The position numbers were made by a program, and so were the translations under genes. DNA of 64,000 nt. Source: Leguminivora glycinivorella. Its lineage: Eukaryota > Arthropoda > Insecta > Lepidoptera > Tortricidae. The notes under the pieces were generated by a model. That model made no database searches and was not told the origin of the DNA. It was given only the letters and a program-made list of their open reading frames with translations. The stretch lies in the NCBI RefSeq assembly GCF_023078275.1, contig NC_062998.1, positions 13,219,916 through 13,283,915 of the forward strand, written 5' to 3'. Position 1 is the first letter of the stretch, and each line of letters starts with the position of its first letter. Below, one piece after another: positions 1-12,735 of the stretch.

Positions 1-239
1 TCACACGCAATTGGAAACTACTTGGTCCCATCGACACTCGCTTGCTAATCCCCAGAGCGAATGGTCGTTGTTAAAATCTCATGAGTTACAACATAGATAC
101 AGGAATAAAATATAGACGGAAGGTTCTAAGTAGGATCAATAACCTTAGGTCATCCTGTATTCTAATGAAGTATAACTGTATACTGATAGAAACAGATATA
201 GCTACTCTACTCGATCTTCAATTAGTACACTACTGGGCA

Positions 240-385
240 CGTAGCCGAATGGCACAAACGCTCACGAAACGAAACGCTCGTAGATATCTATCTCTATCGC
301 TCTTGCGTATTGTCACGACAGAGCCAGGCTACCTTTCGCGGCGTTTCGTTTTCGTTTCGCGTCGCAGAAATTCCATTCGGCTACG
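240..385. mobile_element. Short palindromic MITE with CGTAGCCGAATGG ends, copy 1
   Basis: 146 bp bounded by CGTAGCCGAATGG and CCATTCGGCTACG. The interior is rich in ACGAAACGAAACGC and its complement, so the single strand would fold on itself. Confidence 0.75.
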
Positions 386-849
386 GCACCAGCTGTTTCT
401 GTCTAAAAACTCATTATTTTTATCAAAATTATATGAAGTTAGCCAGCTGGTCATCAGTAAACTATTGTCATAATGGAAAAGTGGTGCCTTGATGACGTCA
501 CATTACCCATCATCTAGATGTCCTCTAATCTATGAGTTACAACATAACGTGTCGTTATGCGAGGTAACACCGCGCCATAATCTACTGTTTTGACAACGCA
601 ATCAGCAGGCAGATGAGTATATTACGACGGTGCATGTCTTGACATTATAATTATGAGGCTCTGAGCAAACACTGCACATGACAAACAATAGCCACATTTT
701 TTCACAAGTAGTTGGTGAGACAGTAGTTGTCTTAAAACAAGTCAACCTGTAGAAGAAGGTGCAATAATGATACTTATGTAGGTACTGTATTTTAATGAAG
801 ATCTTTTTCATATGGAAAGTCGGTTGGTGATAAACCACCATAGTTTAGG

Positions 850-1085
850 CACAGTATAATAAAGAGTACTATCGTACAGTATGGCCACTCCTGCTCCCCG
901 CTGAAATCGCCGCCCACCCCCTCTCGGTTACCTGACAGTTACCGCCTGTCAAAAACGCTAACAGTCGGCCTGTCATATGTCACTCATACAAGCATAGTAC
1001 GCGTTCACCTACACGAGCTTAGACTGTGTGCTAGGAACGAGTCTCTTTCATATAGGTATATTTGATCGCCAGTGTCCGAGGTGTG
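850..1085 (+). mobile_element. 230-bp CACA..TGTG element, copy 1
   Basis: Same ends as the copy at 37327. It is flanked by GTTTAGG on both sides (843-849 and 1086-1092), a second perfect 7-bp duplication. A few substitutions and a short insertion near 1060 distinguish it. Confidence 0.85.
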
Positions 1086-1161
1086 GTTTAGGAGTGATTG
1101 ATTACTATCAACTAGTATTTAAATAAAGTGTTTCGTATTGACACAAGCGGAATACAATAAA

Positions 1162-1363
1162 GAACAGCGGGGCAAATCTCGACTGGGGGTCAATTGTAAC
1201 TAATCCATTTTTTCCATTATTACACTATAATGTTGGATTCTACATGTATCCACTGAACACGCCTACAAAATATAATCGGTGGACACTATATTTAATAATG
1301 CAAACATGGAAAAATGGACCAGTTACATTAGCCCCCAGTTGAGATTTGCCCCGCTGTACCTTA
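1162..1363. mobile_element. MITE with (GGTA)CAGCGGGGCAAAT inverted ends, copy 1
   Basis: The left arm, CAGCGGGGCAAATCTCGACT, continues to a CCATTTTTTCC tract. The right arm is its complement and ends GCCCCGCTGTACCTTA. About 200 bp, and the loop has GTGGACACTATATTTAATAA. Confidence 0.8.
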
Positions 1364-1716
1364 AAATAGATTTTAGCATTTTTAGCAGACCCAGCTATAT
1401 TTTTGAAATGATTGTGTCGTTTAAAATACACTGATACCGTTATTTACAACCAAACAAGAAACAGTAATAAATATACTGTTGTTGACACCTCATCAAAAAG
1501 ACCAATAAAATGCAATGGAGAAGTGGCCAGTGCAGTGAACTCAGTAACCTTACTATGATGCCTTTTCCACAAAGTTGATAATCCACTTTTGGAAATAAGT
1601 GCAGTTTACAGTTCGTAGGTACGGTATCTATTATAAGTATGTTTAACAATTTATTTTATAAACTAAAGGTACCTTTCCCTAAAAGGGTTAATTAATTATC
1701 TTGGAAATTACTAAGA

Positions 1717-2006
1717 ACCAAAGACATATGTAACTCCGTATAGATAGCTACAGTCTAAGAAAAAAACGTTCATCAGAACCATATAGAAAAAAGGTACGGT
1801 GGCCTAGATGGCGTTACACCTTTGGGGGACGCTCGGCTAGATAGCGTTAATATTAATATTTGACATTTTAACACATATCACTTGCTAAGAATATGGGCCA
1901 AATTGTCAAAACTGAGGTTTAAAAGTTTTTAAGTTTACTTGTGACCAGAGATGGCAGTGATTACATATTTTACTTTGACAGTAACTCCCTATAAAACTTG
2001 ATCCTC
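1717..2006 (-). mobile_element. AAAGAGGATCGAG foldback family, arm (reversed)
   Basis: From CCAAAGACATATGTAACTCC to TTGATCCTC. Shares over 250 bp, including GGCCTAGATGGCGTTACACC and GGGCCAAATTGTCA, with the arms at 20101-20361 and 20429-20722. Confidence 0.75.
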
Positions 2007-2308
2007 AACTACTTTGGTACTCTAATCCCTTATTAAGTGCCTACCTAACTTCCTAGTTTACCTACAGGCATTTCGGGCTTTTACCGATCGGCATGTGTAA
2101 TACCTAGGTTTTACCGTACTTCATGTTTTACAGTAACGTATATGATCATTGCATCATTAGATAACAGGAGATCAGCATCCTGGTTTTAGCATTAGGAAAT
2201 TATGGTAGTAAACTACGCCTACCGCAAATTACCGATTCACGAGTAGGTAATAAAGAGGCATACTGGAAAGGAATACATGTGCTCAGCAGTAGGCGATAAA
2301 GGGCATAT

Positions 2309-2447
2309 CGTCACTACTTTTAAAAAAACTTGTATCTTCGTCTGTCAATGAAAAGAAAATTGTAGTATGTATGGAATGCATATAGACTTACTGCGTTTTA
2401 ACTTTGAGGAGCAGCGTGATATACGAGATTTTTTCAAAGTAGTGACG
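2309..2447. mobile_element. CGTCACTACTTT MITE, copy 1
   Basis: 139 bp. Ends are CGTCACTACTTTTAAAAAA and TTTTTTCAAAGTAGTGACG. It lies in the spacer between two foldback arms. Confidence 0.8.
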
Positions 2448-2536
2448 GTATGATGCAAAGAGTAGGTAATATTGTTTCAATAAAATTAATTACTTCTCAC
2501 AACTAACTAAGTAGGCGCCTTGTTCCCTACCTTAGT

Positions 2537-2950
2537 CCAAAGAGGATCGAGTATTATAGAGAGTTACTGTCAAAGTAAAATGTGTAATCACAGTGCATTA
2601 GACTGCCATCTTTTGAATCTCAGTTTTGACAATTTGGCCGATATTCTTAACTTGATGTGTTTTAAAATATTAAATATTAATATTAGCGCCATCTAGCTGA
2701 GCGTACCCTAAAGGTGTAATGCCATCTAGGCCACCGTACCCTTTTTCTGTATGGTACTGAGGTACGTTTTTTCTTAGACTTTATCTGTCTATACGGAGTT
2801 CAGTATAGGTCTTTGGTAATGCACATGCCCCCAAAGGTGTAACGACATCTAGGCCACCGTAACTATTTCTATATGGTTCTGAGCAAGGTTCTAAGGTACG
2901 TTTTTTCTTAGACTGTAGCTGTCTATATGGAGTTACATATATGTCTTTGG
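2537..2950 (+). mobile_element. AAAGAGGATCGAG foldback family, arm with duplicated outer part
   Basis: Inverted partner of 1717-2006, separated by about 530 bp that holds another MITE. The outer 130 bp (CATCTAGGCCACCGTA.. to TCTTTGG) occurs twice in tandem, at about 2700-2817 and 2828-2950. Confidence 0.75.
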
Positions 2951-3024
2951 TCTAATTATTCGCAAGAGCAAATAAAGATAAGCGGGGATTCCTTTTTACT
3001 CTTATTAGATAAGGCTACACCTAA

Positions 3025-3255
3025 CACACCTCGGACACTGGCGATCAAATATATTGAAAGAGGCGCATTCCTAGCTCACAGTCTTAGCTCGTGTAGGTGA
3101 ACGCGTACTATGCTTGTATGAGTGAAATATGACAGGTCGACTGTTCGTGTTTTTGACAGGCGGTAACTGTGAGGTAACCGAGAGGGGGTGGGCGGCACTT
3201 TCAGCGGGGAGCGGGAGTGGCCATACTGTACGATAGTACTCTTTATTATACTGTG
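3025..3255 (-). mobile_element. 230-bp CACA..TGTG element, copy 2, reversed
   Basis: Reverse complement of the copy at 37327 with few differences. Flanks are ACCTAA and ACCTCA, an imperfect duplication offset by a base, so this copy is older or slightly rearranged. Confidence 0.8.
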
Positions 3256-3561
3256 ACCTCACTATTAGGATTTTTTTTGAACTAGGTATAGTAGGTATAT
3301 TGCGTTTAATCTTGGTTTAATCTTATACAATAAAATGGTGCGTTCCTTTGACGGATGCAGTGGAGCGCACCAGTCGCATTAGTTATGCTTTAATTAACGT
3401 AGCAATTTTAATTTGCTTTTTTATTGATAAGTTTAGCTGTAAAGAAAAATCTTATTTACAGCATCAATTATTTTTTACACTATAGAAAAAAATGCTTTCC
3501 TACTGTCGTAAAAATACAAATAACTTCAGAAGTGATTACATCGCAGCGCGTTTTACCATTA

Positions 3562-3711
3562 CGTCACTACTTTTAAAAAACTTGTATCTTCGTCTGTCAA
3601 TGAAAAGAAAATTGTAGTAAGTATGTATGGAATGCATAATTGCATATAGACTTACTGCGTTTTAACTTTGAGGAGTAGCGTGAGATACGAGATTTTTCCA
3701 AAGTAGTGACG
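3562..3711. mobile_element. CGTCACTACTTT MITE, copy 2
   Basis: Same ends and nearly the same interior as 2309-2447, with an 11-base difference around GTATGTATGG and ATAATTGCAT. Flanked by ATTA and ATTT. Confidence 0.8.
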
Positions 3712-4354
3712 ATTTCCTAATACGAATTATTCGTAGCCTATCTCGTGCCTCACGATAGCAAAGTTCAGTGTACGTAACCTACGTGTCATAAAATTCTTCA
3801 TAGCCATGCCAGTGTCACGGTCCGAGGGCTGCCGTGAAAATCGAATTTTGCAAATCCTGTATTATCCGTCACTCTTTTTACAATTGATGTGACAGAGATG
3901 GATATAACGATGGACTTTAAAGTTCGCGCCAGTGTCCATTGGAGTTCATCAGAGTCGGTGACACGCGGCAGCAGCGGACTGCCCATTCGCAACGCCTCAA
4001 TGACTTACAAGAAACGATCAACAATTTCTCACGGTAACTTAGTTAATTTTATACTAAGCCCAAGAAATAATATACACACTCGTATATATTACGTTCAGGA
4101 GCGGATCTATTGTTTACCAAATAGCATCTCTCATGAATCTCATGATACAGCGGCCAGGGGAACACAAATATCTGATCGCCTTTATACATATATATTTTAT
4201 GCGATAGGAGGCAAAAGAGCAGACAGGTCGCCTGATGGTAAGCGGTCACTGTAGAATGCTTATTCTGATATGTTTGACAACCTCGGGCGCTGCGATATAT
4301 CTGATGGAGAATGAGTTTGTCATTATTTTGCGTTATCAATTACAGCGGAGCTTT
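3712..4354. other. Stretch with repeat scraps only
   Basis: AAAGAGCAGACAGGTCGCCT and GATGGTAAGCGGTCAC at about 4215-4250 are a known type of lepidopteran repeat scrap. Two frames of about 100 codons overlap here in opposite directions, without support. Confidence 0.4.
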
Positions 4355-4525
4355 TATTAGGGGTCAACTTGGCGTTAGAAAGAGACAAAAAATAACCTAT
4401 GTCACTTTCCATCCCTTCAACTATCTCTACTTAAAAAATCGCATCAATTTGTCGCTCCGTTTTGCCGTGAAAGACGGAAAAACAAACAGACACACACACA
4501 CTTTCCCATTTACAATATAGTTTTT
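4355..4525 (+). mobile_element. Dispersed repeat TAGAAAGAGAC..CCCATTTAYAAT, copy 1
   Basis: TTAGAAAGAGACAAAAAATA, CACTTTCCATCCCTTCAACT, AAACAAACAGACACACACAC and TTTCCCATTTACAATATAG. Two further copies lie at 20785-20935 and 37770-37955. Confidence 0.65.
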
Positions 4526-7500
4526 GGGGGCCTTTAAAAGTACATAAGGCCTAGTGGCCTACCTATATTTTAAATACCTACAGATATGCATATTCCAAAG
4601 TCTGATTCAAGGAATTGTTTTGTACTACTTATATCAAGAGGCTGCAACCGATATCAATCCTCCCATACGATTGCGAATCCTGCAATCACCATATTTTGCT
4701 AAGTGGGGTCCATAAATAACATATGTTATGTAAGAATCTCTTCTGTAAGGATAATTATATAATTATCCACCTAGGAGCTGTTTCAATGAATGCCGATTGC
4801 GACTGGAGCATTCCGAATGCTAAGTATTCCATTTAAGAGGAAAGTGGACGAAGATTCCGAAACCAGTTTTTTATACGGATAGTCCTCTTTTCCTCTCTGG
4901 ATATTGATATTATTGGAAATACATTTACATCTATTTTTTGGTTATTCCGAAAATTAAGAGCTAACTGATTTCTTCAAAATAAACGATTCTACAGGTGACA
5001 TGACCAATGATGATGACGATGCTCGGTATGAGCCAAGCTAAGTTAGCAGCGATCTTAACTGACTTGCCGCCGGTGCAAATGTTATTTTATACTTGAATAT
5101 TGTATTAAATGATAACGCTTACTTAACCCATGTACAGGCGAGGCCATTTAAAATCGCCGCCAACATATTATTGTTAGTTCGATGTGACTCTGGGAGCATT
5201 TAAATCGATAATCAAATGTAAGGGTACAGCAATTACTAAAATACATCAAATTGTGTAAAAATATCTGTCACAATATCAAAATCCAGGGGGAAAATGAGGT
5301 CTACTTTTGTGTCCTCTTAATGTACTGGACATACCTGGGCAAAAAGCTGTCGGAAGTGTCTGTGAGACGCTAACGGTTTCTGATAGGGTTTCTGTAGCCA
5401 ACGTTCCCTATTGCCGGGACACCGTTACACTTGCATTCCCCTTTGATGAATACTATCGCTGCTATTGGATAAGCATTGGTTGACTGGTATAATGTATTTA
5501 TTGATAAGTCTGCAATTTTAATGGTTCCTGTAGCTGTGATTAAAATATTGCATAGCTGTGAACAGCTTATATTTCATTACGTACATATGGTCGGAAAACG
5601 CCCATTATTTTAAAAACATAAATGTTTCTTTTAACAGATTATAATAATTAAACGATTAAATAGGCTTAAATGATTGCCCGATCATAAATGAACATTTTAG
5701 AAAATCTCAGAAAAGTCAGAAGTACTATGTCCTAAATTACGATTACAAAATTATATGTTTGACAAGAGGTTTTCCGAGTCTTGCCCATTCTACAATTTCT
5801 ACATATTTCATTTCTAAATTTCAAATGTTATATCCTACGTTAAAATTACGGAAGATACTGGCAACAACAAACTACGGGGAAATGTCAGAAGTCTATTATA
5901 ACTATTCACGTCCGAAGCCAGGCTGCATTTGCAATGGCCGCGCGGCCGCGGCCAATGACCTATAACTAAGTGATGGCAGCAAGGCCGGCCAAGGCCGTTA
6001 TATTATCGCGATTAGTGCCGCATATGTCGACCAATACTTTATTTACAAGTATATTTACGCGTTTGCATGGATTATCTATCAGAAAGTATTAGTGCTGTCA
6101 AATCAGTGTTTTGATTCTTAACGCCTGGTCACTTTTCAAAGTATTTAAATAGGTACTTACTCTGTGAATTAGGTACCTAAATTCGGTCATTTTTCTTTAT
6201 AAGGATATATGTAGAACTTCGATTATGACACCGTTCTATTTACGCGTGTTGTGATTCAATTATAATCAATTTAGGGCTATTTCTATGAGTTTTTTTGGGC
6301 TATTAAACCAAGACGAAATCGACCTCACGGGCGATGCAAAAAATCCTATTAAGTAAAGTCGAGTATGACCACCGTTATGGGCTACCGAAACGGGCGCCAC
6401 CGCTGGCGCTAAGCCACATCCGTACTTGTTTGTCGCTTTTTGCATCGAATATCCGAATGCAGCGGCGAGGGCGTGATACGGCACATTCCGACCTAAACCA
6501 AGCTGATGGAATTATACAGACAAGACAGAGCCAATATCACTGCGCCTACTGATTGAATTTAAATGGACCACGGCCATGCTCCACATGCATACGCCTTTAT
6601 GTATCTTTGGTCAGACACTCGTTTTCATATCATTTATCTTAATGACATTGCAAGTTAAAGAATAGGTTCCAATTATAAAAGCCTACGGGTATATTTGCTA
6701 TTGAGTGTAATTGCATACGGCATACCTTACCGTTACAATTTGATTTTAACGTTTATGTAAATGGTTGCAACAAGTTGGTAGGTACGCATGTTTAGGAGGC
6801 TTAGGTAATAATCTGCACCTGCAGTGCAGTTAGAATTTTCTAGTATCAGCTCCTATGCATGTTAAAGAATGAAAATCATGTTCATACCGTTTCTAAGATA
6901 CTTAGTATTGATTGAATTTGATACGAGAAGAGTTAATATACCTTTTCCATTCTAAATGAGGAAATGAAATAAGAAATTGAATTTGTTCCTGCTTACATGC
7001 AAATAACGGATGGTATCGTAGTGGGAGAACTTCTGAATAGTTCATTATTGTGTGCTGTGCGTTATAATGAAGCTGGAGGATGGATGCCAATCTTAATGCC
7101 ATAACTGCGGTTCTCGTAATGGGGTAGGCAGTAGGTAGCTCGATCGTTGTGAGCTTACCGCTCACCTACCGTACCATTTTGAAGCATTAACCGTAGATGT
7201 TGGTTACTGATCCTGAACCCATCATTGCAAAATAGAGAAAATAGAGAAATTGTGTAACTTTTATTTAAATACAGGCTTTTAAATATCTTATTCTTGGACT
7301 GTCCGAAGAAGCAGAAAACTTGCACACAAATGTAAATCAAGAGACGCATATAATATATTGTGGTACCTGCCATACATATGTGATTTGGTTAGTTTTTGTC
7401 ATTAGTCAGACAGCTAATAGGTATCTCAAACGAATAAGCCTCTTCCTACGCAAAAACAATTCATTGTTATAATGTGTCAGTATTTTTGTTTTCCTTTCCA

Positions 7501-8716
7501 CTAACCATTAATACAGATCTCGAATATTCATAACTACATAATTATGTAAATTATTATGACTATGAAAATATATTTACAAAAAGCTATCAAATGGACGTAC
7601 ATAATTGTTATGTCGTACACTATAGGATAAGGGACATTATGTCAACGCATACGTCTGCTTACTGAGAACCATAAAGCCACCCATACACGTTAAGTTTACT
7701 GGCCAACCGTTAGTTTCTTTAAGTGTGCTTGTAGCGTGATAGTCGTGATGGAGACGATGAAGTGGCGTGTTAGAAGTGTTAGTTAACTTTTATTTTTTGT
7801 CAGTCGTGCTCCTCACGCACTCCACTCCTTAAAAAAATTTCAATATTTGTAATGTTAAGAACACAATCTGGCCTACCTGCGTTAACCAAACGTAAGGGTA
7901 CCACCGACTGGCGCGTGTCTGTAGACTTTATCAGTTCGCCAGACATTATCGGTTAAAAAGAAAAATTACAGCGCCAAAATAACTACCGTTATCGTCCGGC
8001 AAACTAAAGCTATGCTATGCGTTTATGTTATAGAATAGATAAGTTATTTGTTAACAAAAACGTCACGGCAAATGTATGTAGGTACTTTTTGTTCTAATAC
8101 ATAAAGTCACCATTTGGAGGCGCTGCTTATTTTCGAGTATCATATACGAAGACGTCAAAACTCGTGGCAAAGGCTCTGACAGTGGGCCCCCTTAAATATG
8201 TGAACCGTAACGTGCATAGCCAGCCTTAGTTCGCATGTTTATTATCCTATTACGGGCAGAAGTCCCACTCACGGACGTCGTTAATTAGCTTGCATTTGCA
8301 TCTCTAACGAATATAGAGCGGGTAAACGAAGGAAACATCAGAAAAGAAAAGAGAATCTGTGTGATTGCACCTGCAGTCTTTTAACATTTCTCAAATAAAT
8401 ATATAATCTGTTAAAACGAAGTATAAACATTAGGTTATTTTTATACGATTACCCAAAGAAAAGAGTGTATTGTCTAAATAGGATTCGTTCTCGAACTTTC
8501 AAAAACACCACCTGACGTGTTTCTTGTATGTCTCATCAATGTGTATTGTGAGCATAAAGTAAATATTACACAAATATAAAATTCATAAATATTATAATTA
8601 TAATGTCTGACCAGTGCGGTGGAGTAAGTAAATCACTACATTTTATTAGTTTAGGACATTCGCATTGCACTGATATGGCTTTAAAATCGCATTGCTAAAG
8701 AAAAGTTTAACTCGTG
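4526..8716. other. Stretch with no gene recognised
   Basis: AT-rich. Frames of 60-90 codons on both strands lack domain motifs, codon bias and splice support. No named repeat family was recognised. Confidence 0.5.
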
Positions 8717-8758
8717 ATGTGATGTTTTCCATAGATGTATCTATGGAAAACATCACAT
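8717..8758. repeat. Perfect 20-bp-arm palindrome
   Basis: ATGTGATGTTTTCCATAGAT, then GT, then its exact complement. There is no T tract or gene beside it. Confidence 0.85.
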
Positions 8759-10098
8759 TCAATCAATTTACTGTTAATAAATTATCTCATTTTATTTTCA
8801 TCGTTATTTTACCTCACAGTAGTGCTTATATGGCAACCTAATCCCAGCTCAATTTGAGCGTTTTCAAGTGGTACTTATAGCCTTAAACCTGTATAAATCG
8901 ATCGCGTTGTTAGATATTCAGGCGAGAGTTAACCGCTCGCGAATGCCGCGGTATCTGCCATCACTGCCATTGACCCAGGGCCTGGCACCGTGAGAATACA
9001 GTGTCCACTTTGACAAAAACTGCTCGACAATACTGGCAGTGCGGCCTGACTAATCTTGCAATAAAAAAAATACGACAATAGATAAAGTTTGTTGGGTAAC
9101 TTCGATTATAGGCGAACGTTGGTACCTCTTTTCAGTATAGTTGGACAGTCTAAATTTTTTATGAAACATACGGTTGTAAGTTGATTTGCTGCTTTTTAAT
9201 ATTTTTACTAGGTAAATATCACGTTCTTCAATAGTACTTAACCGATTTCGTCAAAAATTAAAAAGTATAAGATGCGGTTTTTCCCAGAGATAAGACTAGA
9301 TCGATTTGACGCCCCCGAAAACACTCATAACTGTTATTTAGCAAATTAGACGTTTTATAGTAAATATATTATACAATAATAATAACAACACATACACGTA
9401 CCTACAACAATTGCTCGATTAAACCTTCAAATAATAAGTTTATGGGTATACATATATAAATATGTACAGTTGGATGACACTTTCAATATCAGTTTTTTTA
9501 CCTGCTTCATAACTGCACGGTCTAAATCAGAGCGGCAGTCTGGCTCACACAATTCCGTTTCAATATTTAATCTGATGATTATAAGAGCGTAAAAACTGCC
9601 ATGTATTGTAAGCATTTCTCACGGCTCGACAGCACGAGACTTTATTCATGTTCGCACCAGAAGAACCTACAACAATTAACTTCCGTTGAGAATACCGTGC
9701 GCTAATGGCATAATAATTATCAAGATTAATATCGCATATTGTTTTAACTAGCAAGTAATTGCCTTTTAACTTAACCATGGTGAATATTATGCATTGTGAT
9801 TATGACTAATTCATTTTGATTCGTTTGTTTAGCACTAGCACTGTGTAATGCAAATTATGCAAAATAGTACCTAAGTACTGAAACAATAAATCCATATACA
9901 ATAGGTAAATAAAGTCTAATAAAAAGTACTTCAACAATCGAGATATTTTGATGATAAACACCTTTGGTTGATACTTGGTTAGGTATAATTATGGGTCAAA
10001 TTATCAATAAAGTTTTAATGTTGGCGGGCAAGCACGGTAGCTTGATAAAGCCTATCACGTAAGTCCGACCTTTTCGCACTTTAGATACGTACGACTAC

Positions 10099-10195
10099 GG
10101 GGCCCATTTCTCGAACGATATTAGACTAATAAATATCCAGTCCGTAGTCCACAAACTGTCAAATCGTATGGGTCGCCATGACAACATACACAAAT
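10099..10195. mobile_element. GGGGCCCATTTCTCGAA-type MITE, truncated copy
   Basis: GGGGCCCATTTCTCGAACG at the left, and an interior ACTGTCAAATCGTATGGGT matching in reverse the centre of 19047-19171. The right end is missing. Confidence 0.6.
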
Positions 10196-10199
10196 AATG

Positions 10200-10400
10200 G
10201 TTGTGCACAGAAGCAAATGAGGCGAAATACCTATTGTGTGCAATTTAGAATGTGCAGAATTGCGAACAGGAAGAATCGCCACTGTTCACAAGTAATTACT
10301 GTCCACAATAGCGAATGAGGTGAAATACTAATTGCGTAGAATTCAGATTGTCCAGAATTGCGAATAGGAAAAAGTGACATTGGCAAGAACGTCGCATAAT
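10200..10400 (+). repeat. Diverged tandem repeat, two units of about 100 bp
   Basis: Both units share GAATGAGGTGAAATAC-like, TGCGTAGAATT-like and AGAATTGCGAANAGGAA segments in the same order and spacing. No family is recognised. Confidence 0.55.
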
Positions 10401-12509
10401 CCCTATACTATTAGTGTACTACTCGCTGGGTTCTTAAATCGCAATAAATTAGATGTGACTACAAAATATACATAGACAGCACTTAAGCAACTAATAGGTA
10501 CAACACTGCATTCACTGAGGTATTATTAACCTGCAGAAATCAAAAATAAATTTTTTCATGCCTGTTCCATCAACAAGTTGATGAGCAAGAGCAACCTTCA
10601 TCAATCATCATGCCTTTATTAAGAACGGGCCCGTCACTACACAGGTTGGTAGAACTCTTACATGTTATTATTGTTTGGGTAATTTAAAGTGCATTGTAAA
10701 CAAAATGAAATGAATATAGTCATATCTTCTAATATTTAGCCTTACAGAGAGATTATAAGTAGGTAGTTTTCAGTGCAATTCGTTTAAGGCTCAGACGGGA
10801 CGTGATTTTAGTTTAGTTTTTTAGTTTCATGTCAGACACTTCAACATAACAATCAAATACCGTAAAATAATGTACTTAAAGAAGCTCGCATTAGAGTTCT
10901 CGTACCGTGTAAAAAGGGCAGGGGCACACTTAAGTAATTAAATCCACGTTTAGACAGGTAGCAGTAAGTAATCCTAGAGTTTTTTTTTAAATATTCAACG
11001 CGGAGAATCAAGTACAATTTTAAATACAAAACGATTGTAATTGAATTGCCCTTTATGTAAACATCTGCATGACTTTGTTATTCAATATCTATGTGGCATT
11101 TTACTCGTACCTACCTTAGGAATCATGCTTAGTTGAGCATAAAATAAAATCAAGCAAGTCTTTTTGGAATGCTAGAAAAATTGCATGGTGCACGTATATC
11201 ACATTGTATTAACTAGACATGATAAGTCAAAAAAAATTATGCCCTCGAACTAATTGTCTGCAGAATTAGAAAAGGCAGGCAGGCAGGCAGAACAGTGTAC
11301 AACATTCCATTATAATCAGTTGATTCGATTATTTTTAAAACATAGATATTTTAGAGCTCGATATATTACATACCCATGTAAGGTCGGTCCTATTAGCGGA
11401 AAATTGCGAATATTAGTCTTATTTATTATAAAGTTACAGATTTACTTATATCGTTTACCTACTCGTAAAGCGGAGGTCACCGCTAACGCTTCTCCATCTC
11501 ATAACTGTATCACGCTTAGCACTGATTGCATCGGCGACAAAAACTGCACGACGCTGCGCGTTATGCGGCTTCTGTGCACTGCCACACGAGACCAGCATTC
11601 CGCAACTAACTAATACCTTCACGGCCACTCGACACAGTTTTATTTCCTATTAAGTTAAAGCTGGTATTCCTTCTTTCACTGACTTCAAAGTCTCTAGACG
11701 GCCAGTTCTTAAAACTACACATTCCGGGCCCTATTACAGAAAAGTACCTAAGTAAGTGGCATCGTCGAAATGACGTAAACGTACGTGATGCTCTCTCCGA
11801 CTCGTCTAGAGCTATATCTGTTTCTCACGATCTTTTAAGCTGCATTTCATATGAAGCGGTAGCTATCCAACCATATAGAGTTACTGCCTAATAGGAGTAG
11901 TTCAATCACGAGCCGTACTGCAAGCAAGAGCGATATCGTGACATACAAATTACTTTCGCGCCTCGCTGTGTCATCCGGGGCCAGCGTGTAAAAAATACTA
12001 ATGGTATCCGCATTAGCAATTTAGTAGGCGTCTTTTATATAATTTAGTCTTTCAAGGAAGTGTTTGATATGTTTATGACGATTATGCGGACAGCACAATA
12101 CCTCTTCCATGCGTCCATTAGAATTTTAAATTGTAATGACGAGAATCCCATCGTTATTTTGCATTTTGAGTTTGCAGTTAGCGGTGTGAGGTGAACGTGC
12201 TTGGACTACGGTCTATAACGTGTGATTTAAGAACTGGTCGTATGAGTAAATTGTGGTCTGGTAACGAGACACATCATTAGCAGGATCGACACTTCTCAGG
12301 CCTTGTACGCACTCTATTACTTACTTTGGTAATATTTTGTTTTTATAACTTTATTATTTCAACGCTATTAAACTACCTACTAACTTTCTTACTTTACCTA
12401 ATAAAAACCGCCGAACTTCGTAAAGCTGTTGCCACATGAATGCATAAAATTTTATTAAAATGGAAAATAACTTGACTGGAACCTTTTATTAATCAAAAAA
12501 AGTACTTAC
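10401..12509. other. Intron 7 region of the PAN gene, no exon seen
   Basis: As the donor at 12509 shows, this is intron. The 119-codon frame at 11254-11613 starts in a microsatellite and has no recognisable domain. A block on the minus strand near 11600-11460 is open in one phase but does not resemble a ZP domain. Confidence 0.5.
11274..11291 (+). repeat. AGGC microsatellite
   Basis: Four to five AGGC units. Confidence 0.7.
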
Positions 12510-12735
12510 TTTCACAGAAGTTCTCAAAGTACTTCCCAATGGGCTCTCCATCGTCAATGAGTGGTCGCTCAGCGTTCAGATAGGCCGACGGTCCATCAGG
12601 CAGCGTGTGGTGGTCCAGATGGTACAGGCGGCAGTTGTAGGCGGCCGAGTGCGGCGCACCCAGGTACAGGAACGAGCGACAGAGGAACTCCGACTCGATG
12701 TCACAGGCTAGCCGGCACGCGGCTTCCGATGTCAC
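12510..12735 (-). CDS. PAN gene, exon 7: main part of PAN3
   Basis: The acceptor is GTGTTCAG and the donor GTAAGTACTT. It has 75 codons plus one base. It holds Cys246, 250, 258, 274 and the closing Cys313 in a Tyr-Phe-Glu-Asn-Phe-Cys motif. Ten residues before that, Asp-Asp-Gly-Glu-Pro-Ile begins the lead-in strand. The consensus donor shows that the gene continues leftwards. I found no convincing next exon in 1-12509. Confidence 0.88.

Noticed and set aside
3071..3262. 63-codon frame conserved in two copies of the 230-bp element
   Set aside because: Conservation follows from the whole element being similar. The third copy breaks the frame, and there is no protein family match that I know.
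8930..9060. Minus-strand open stretch after an acceptor-like TCAG that could continue the PAN gene in phase 1
   Set aside because: All three frames are open over part of it, the in-phase frame stops after about 46 codons, and it has none of the cysteine or strand patterns of a ZP domain.
11254..11613. 119-codon plus-strand frame
   Set aside because: Starts in an AGGC microsatellite, has no domain and lies in the intron after PAN exon 7.
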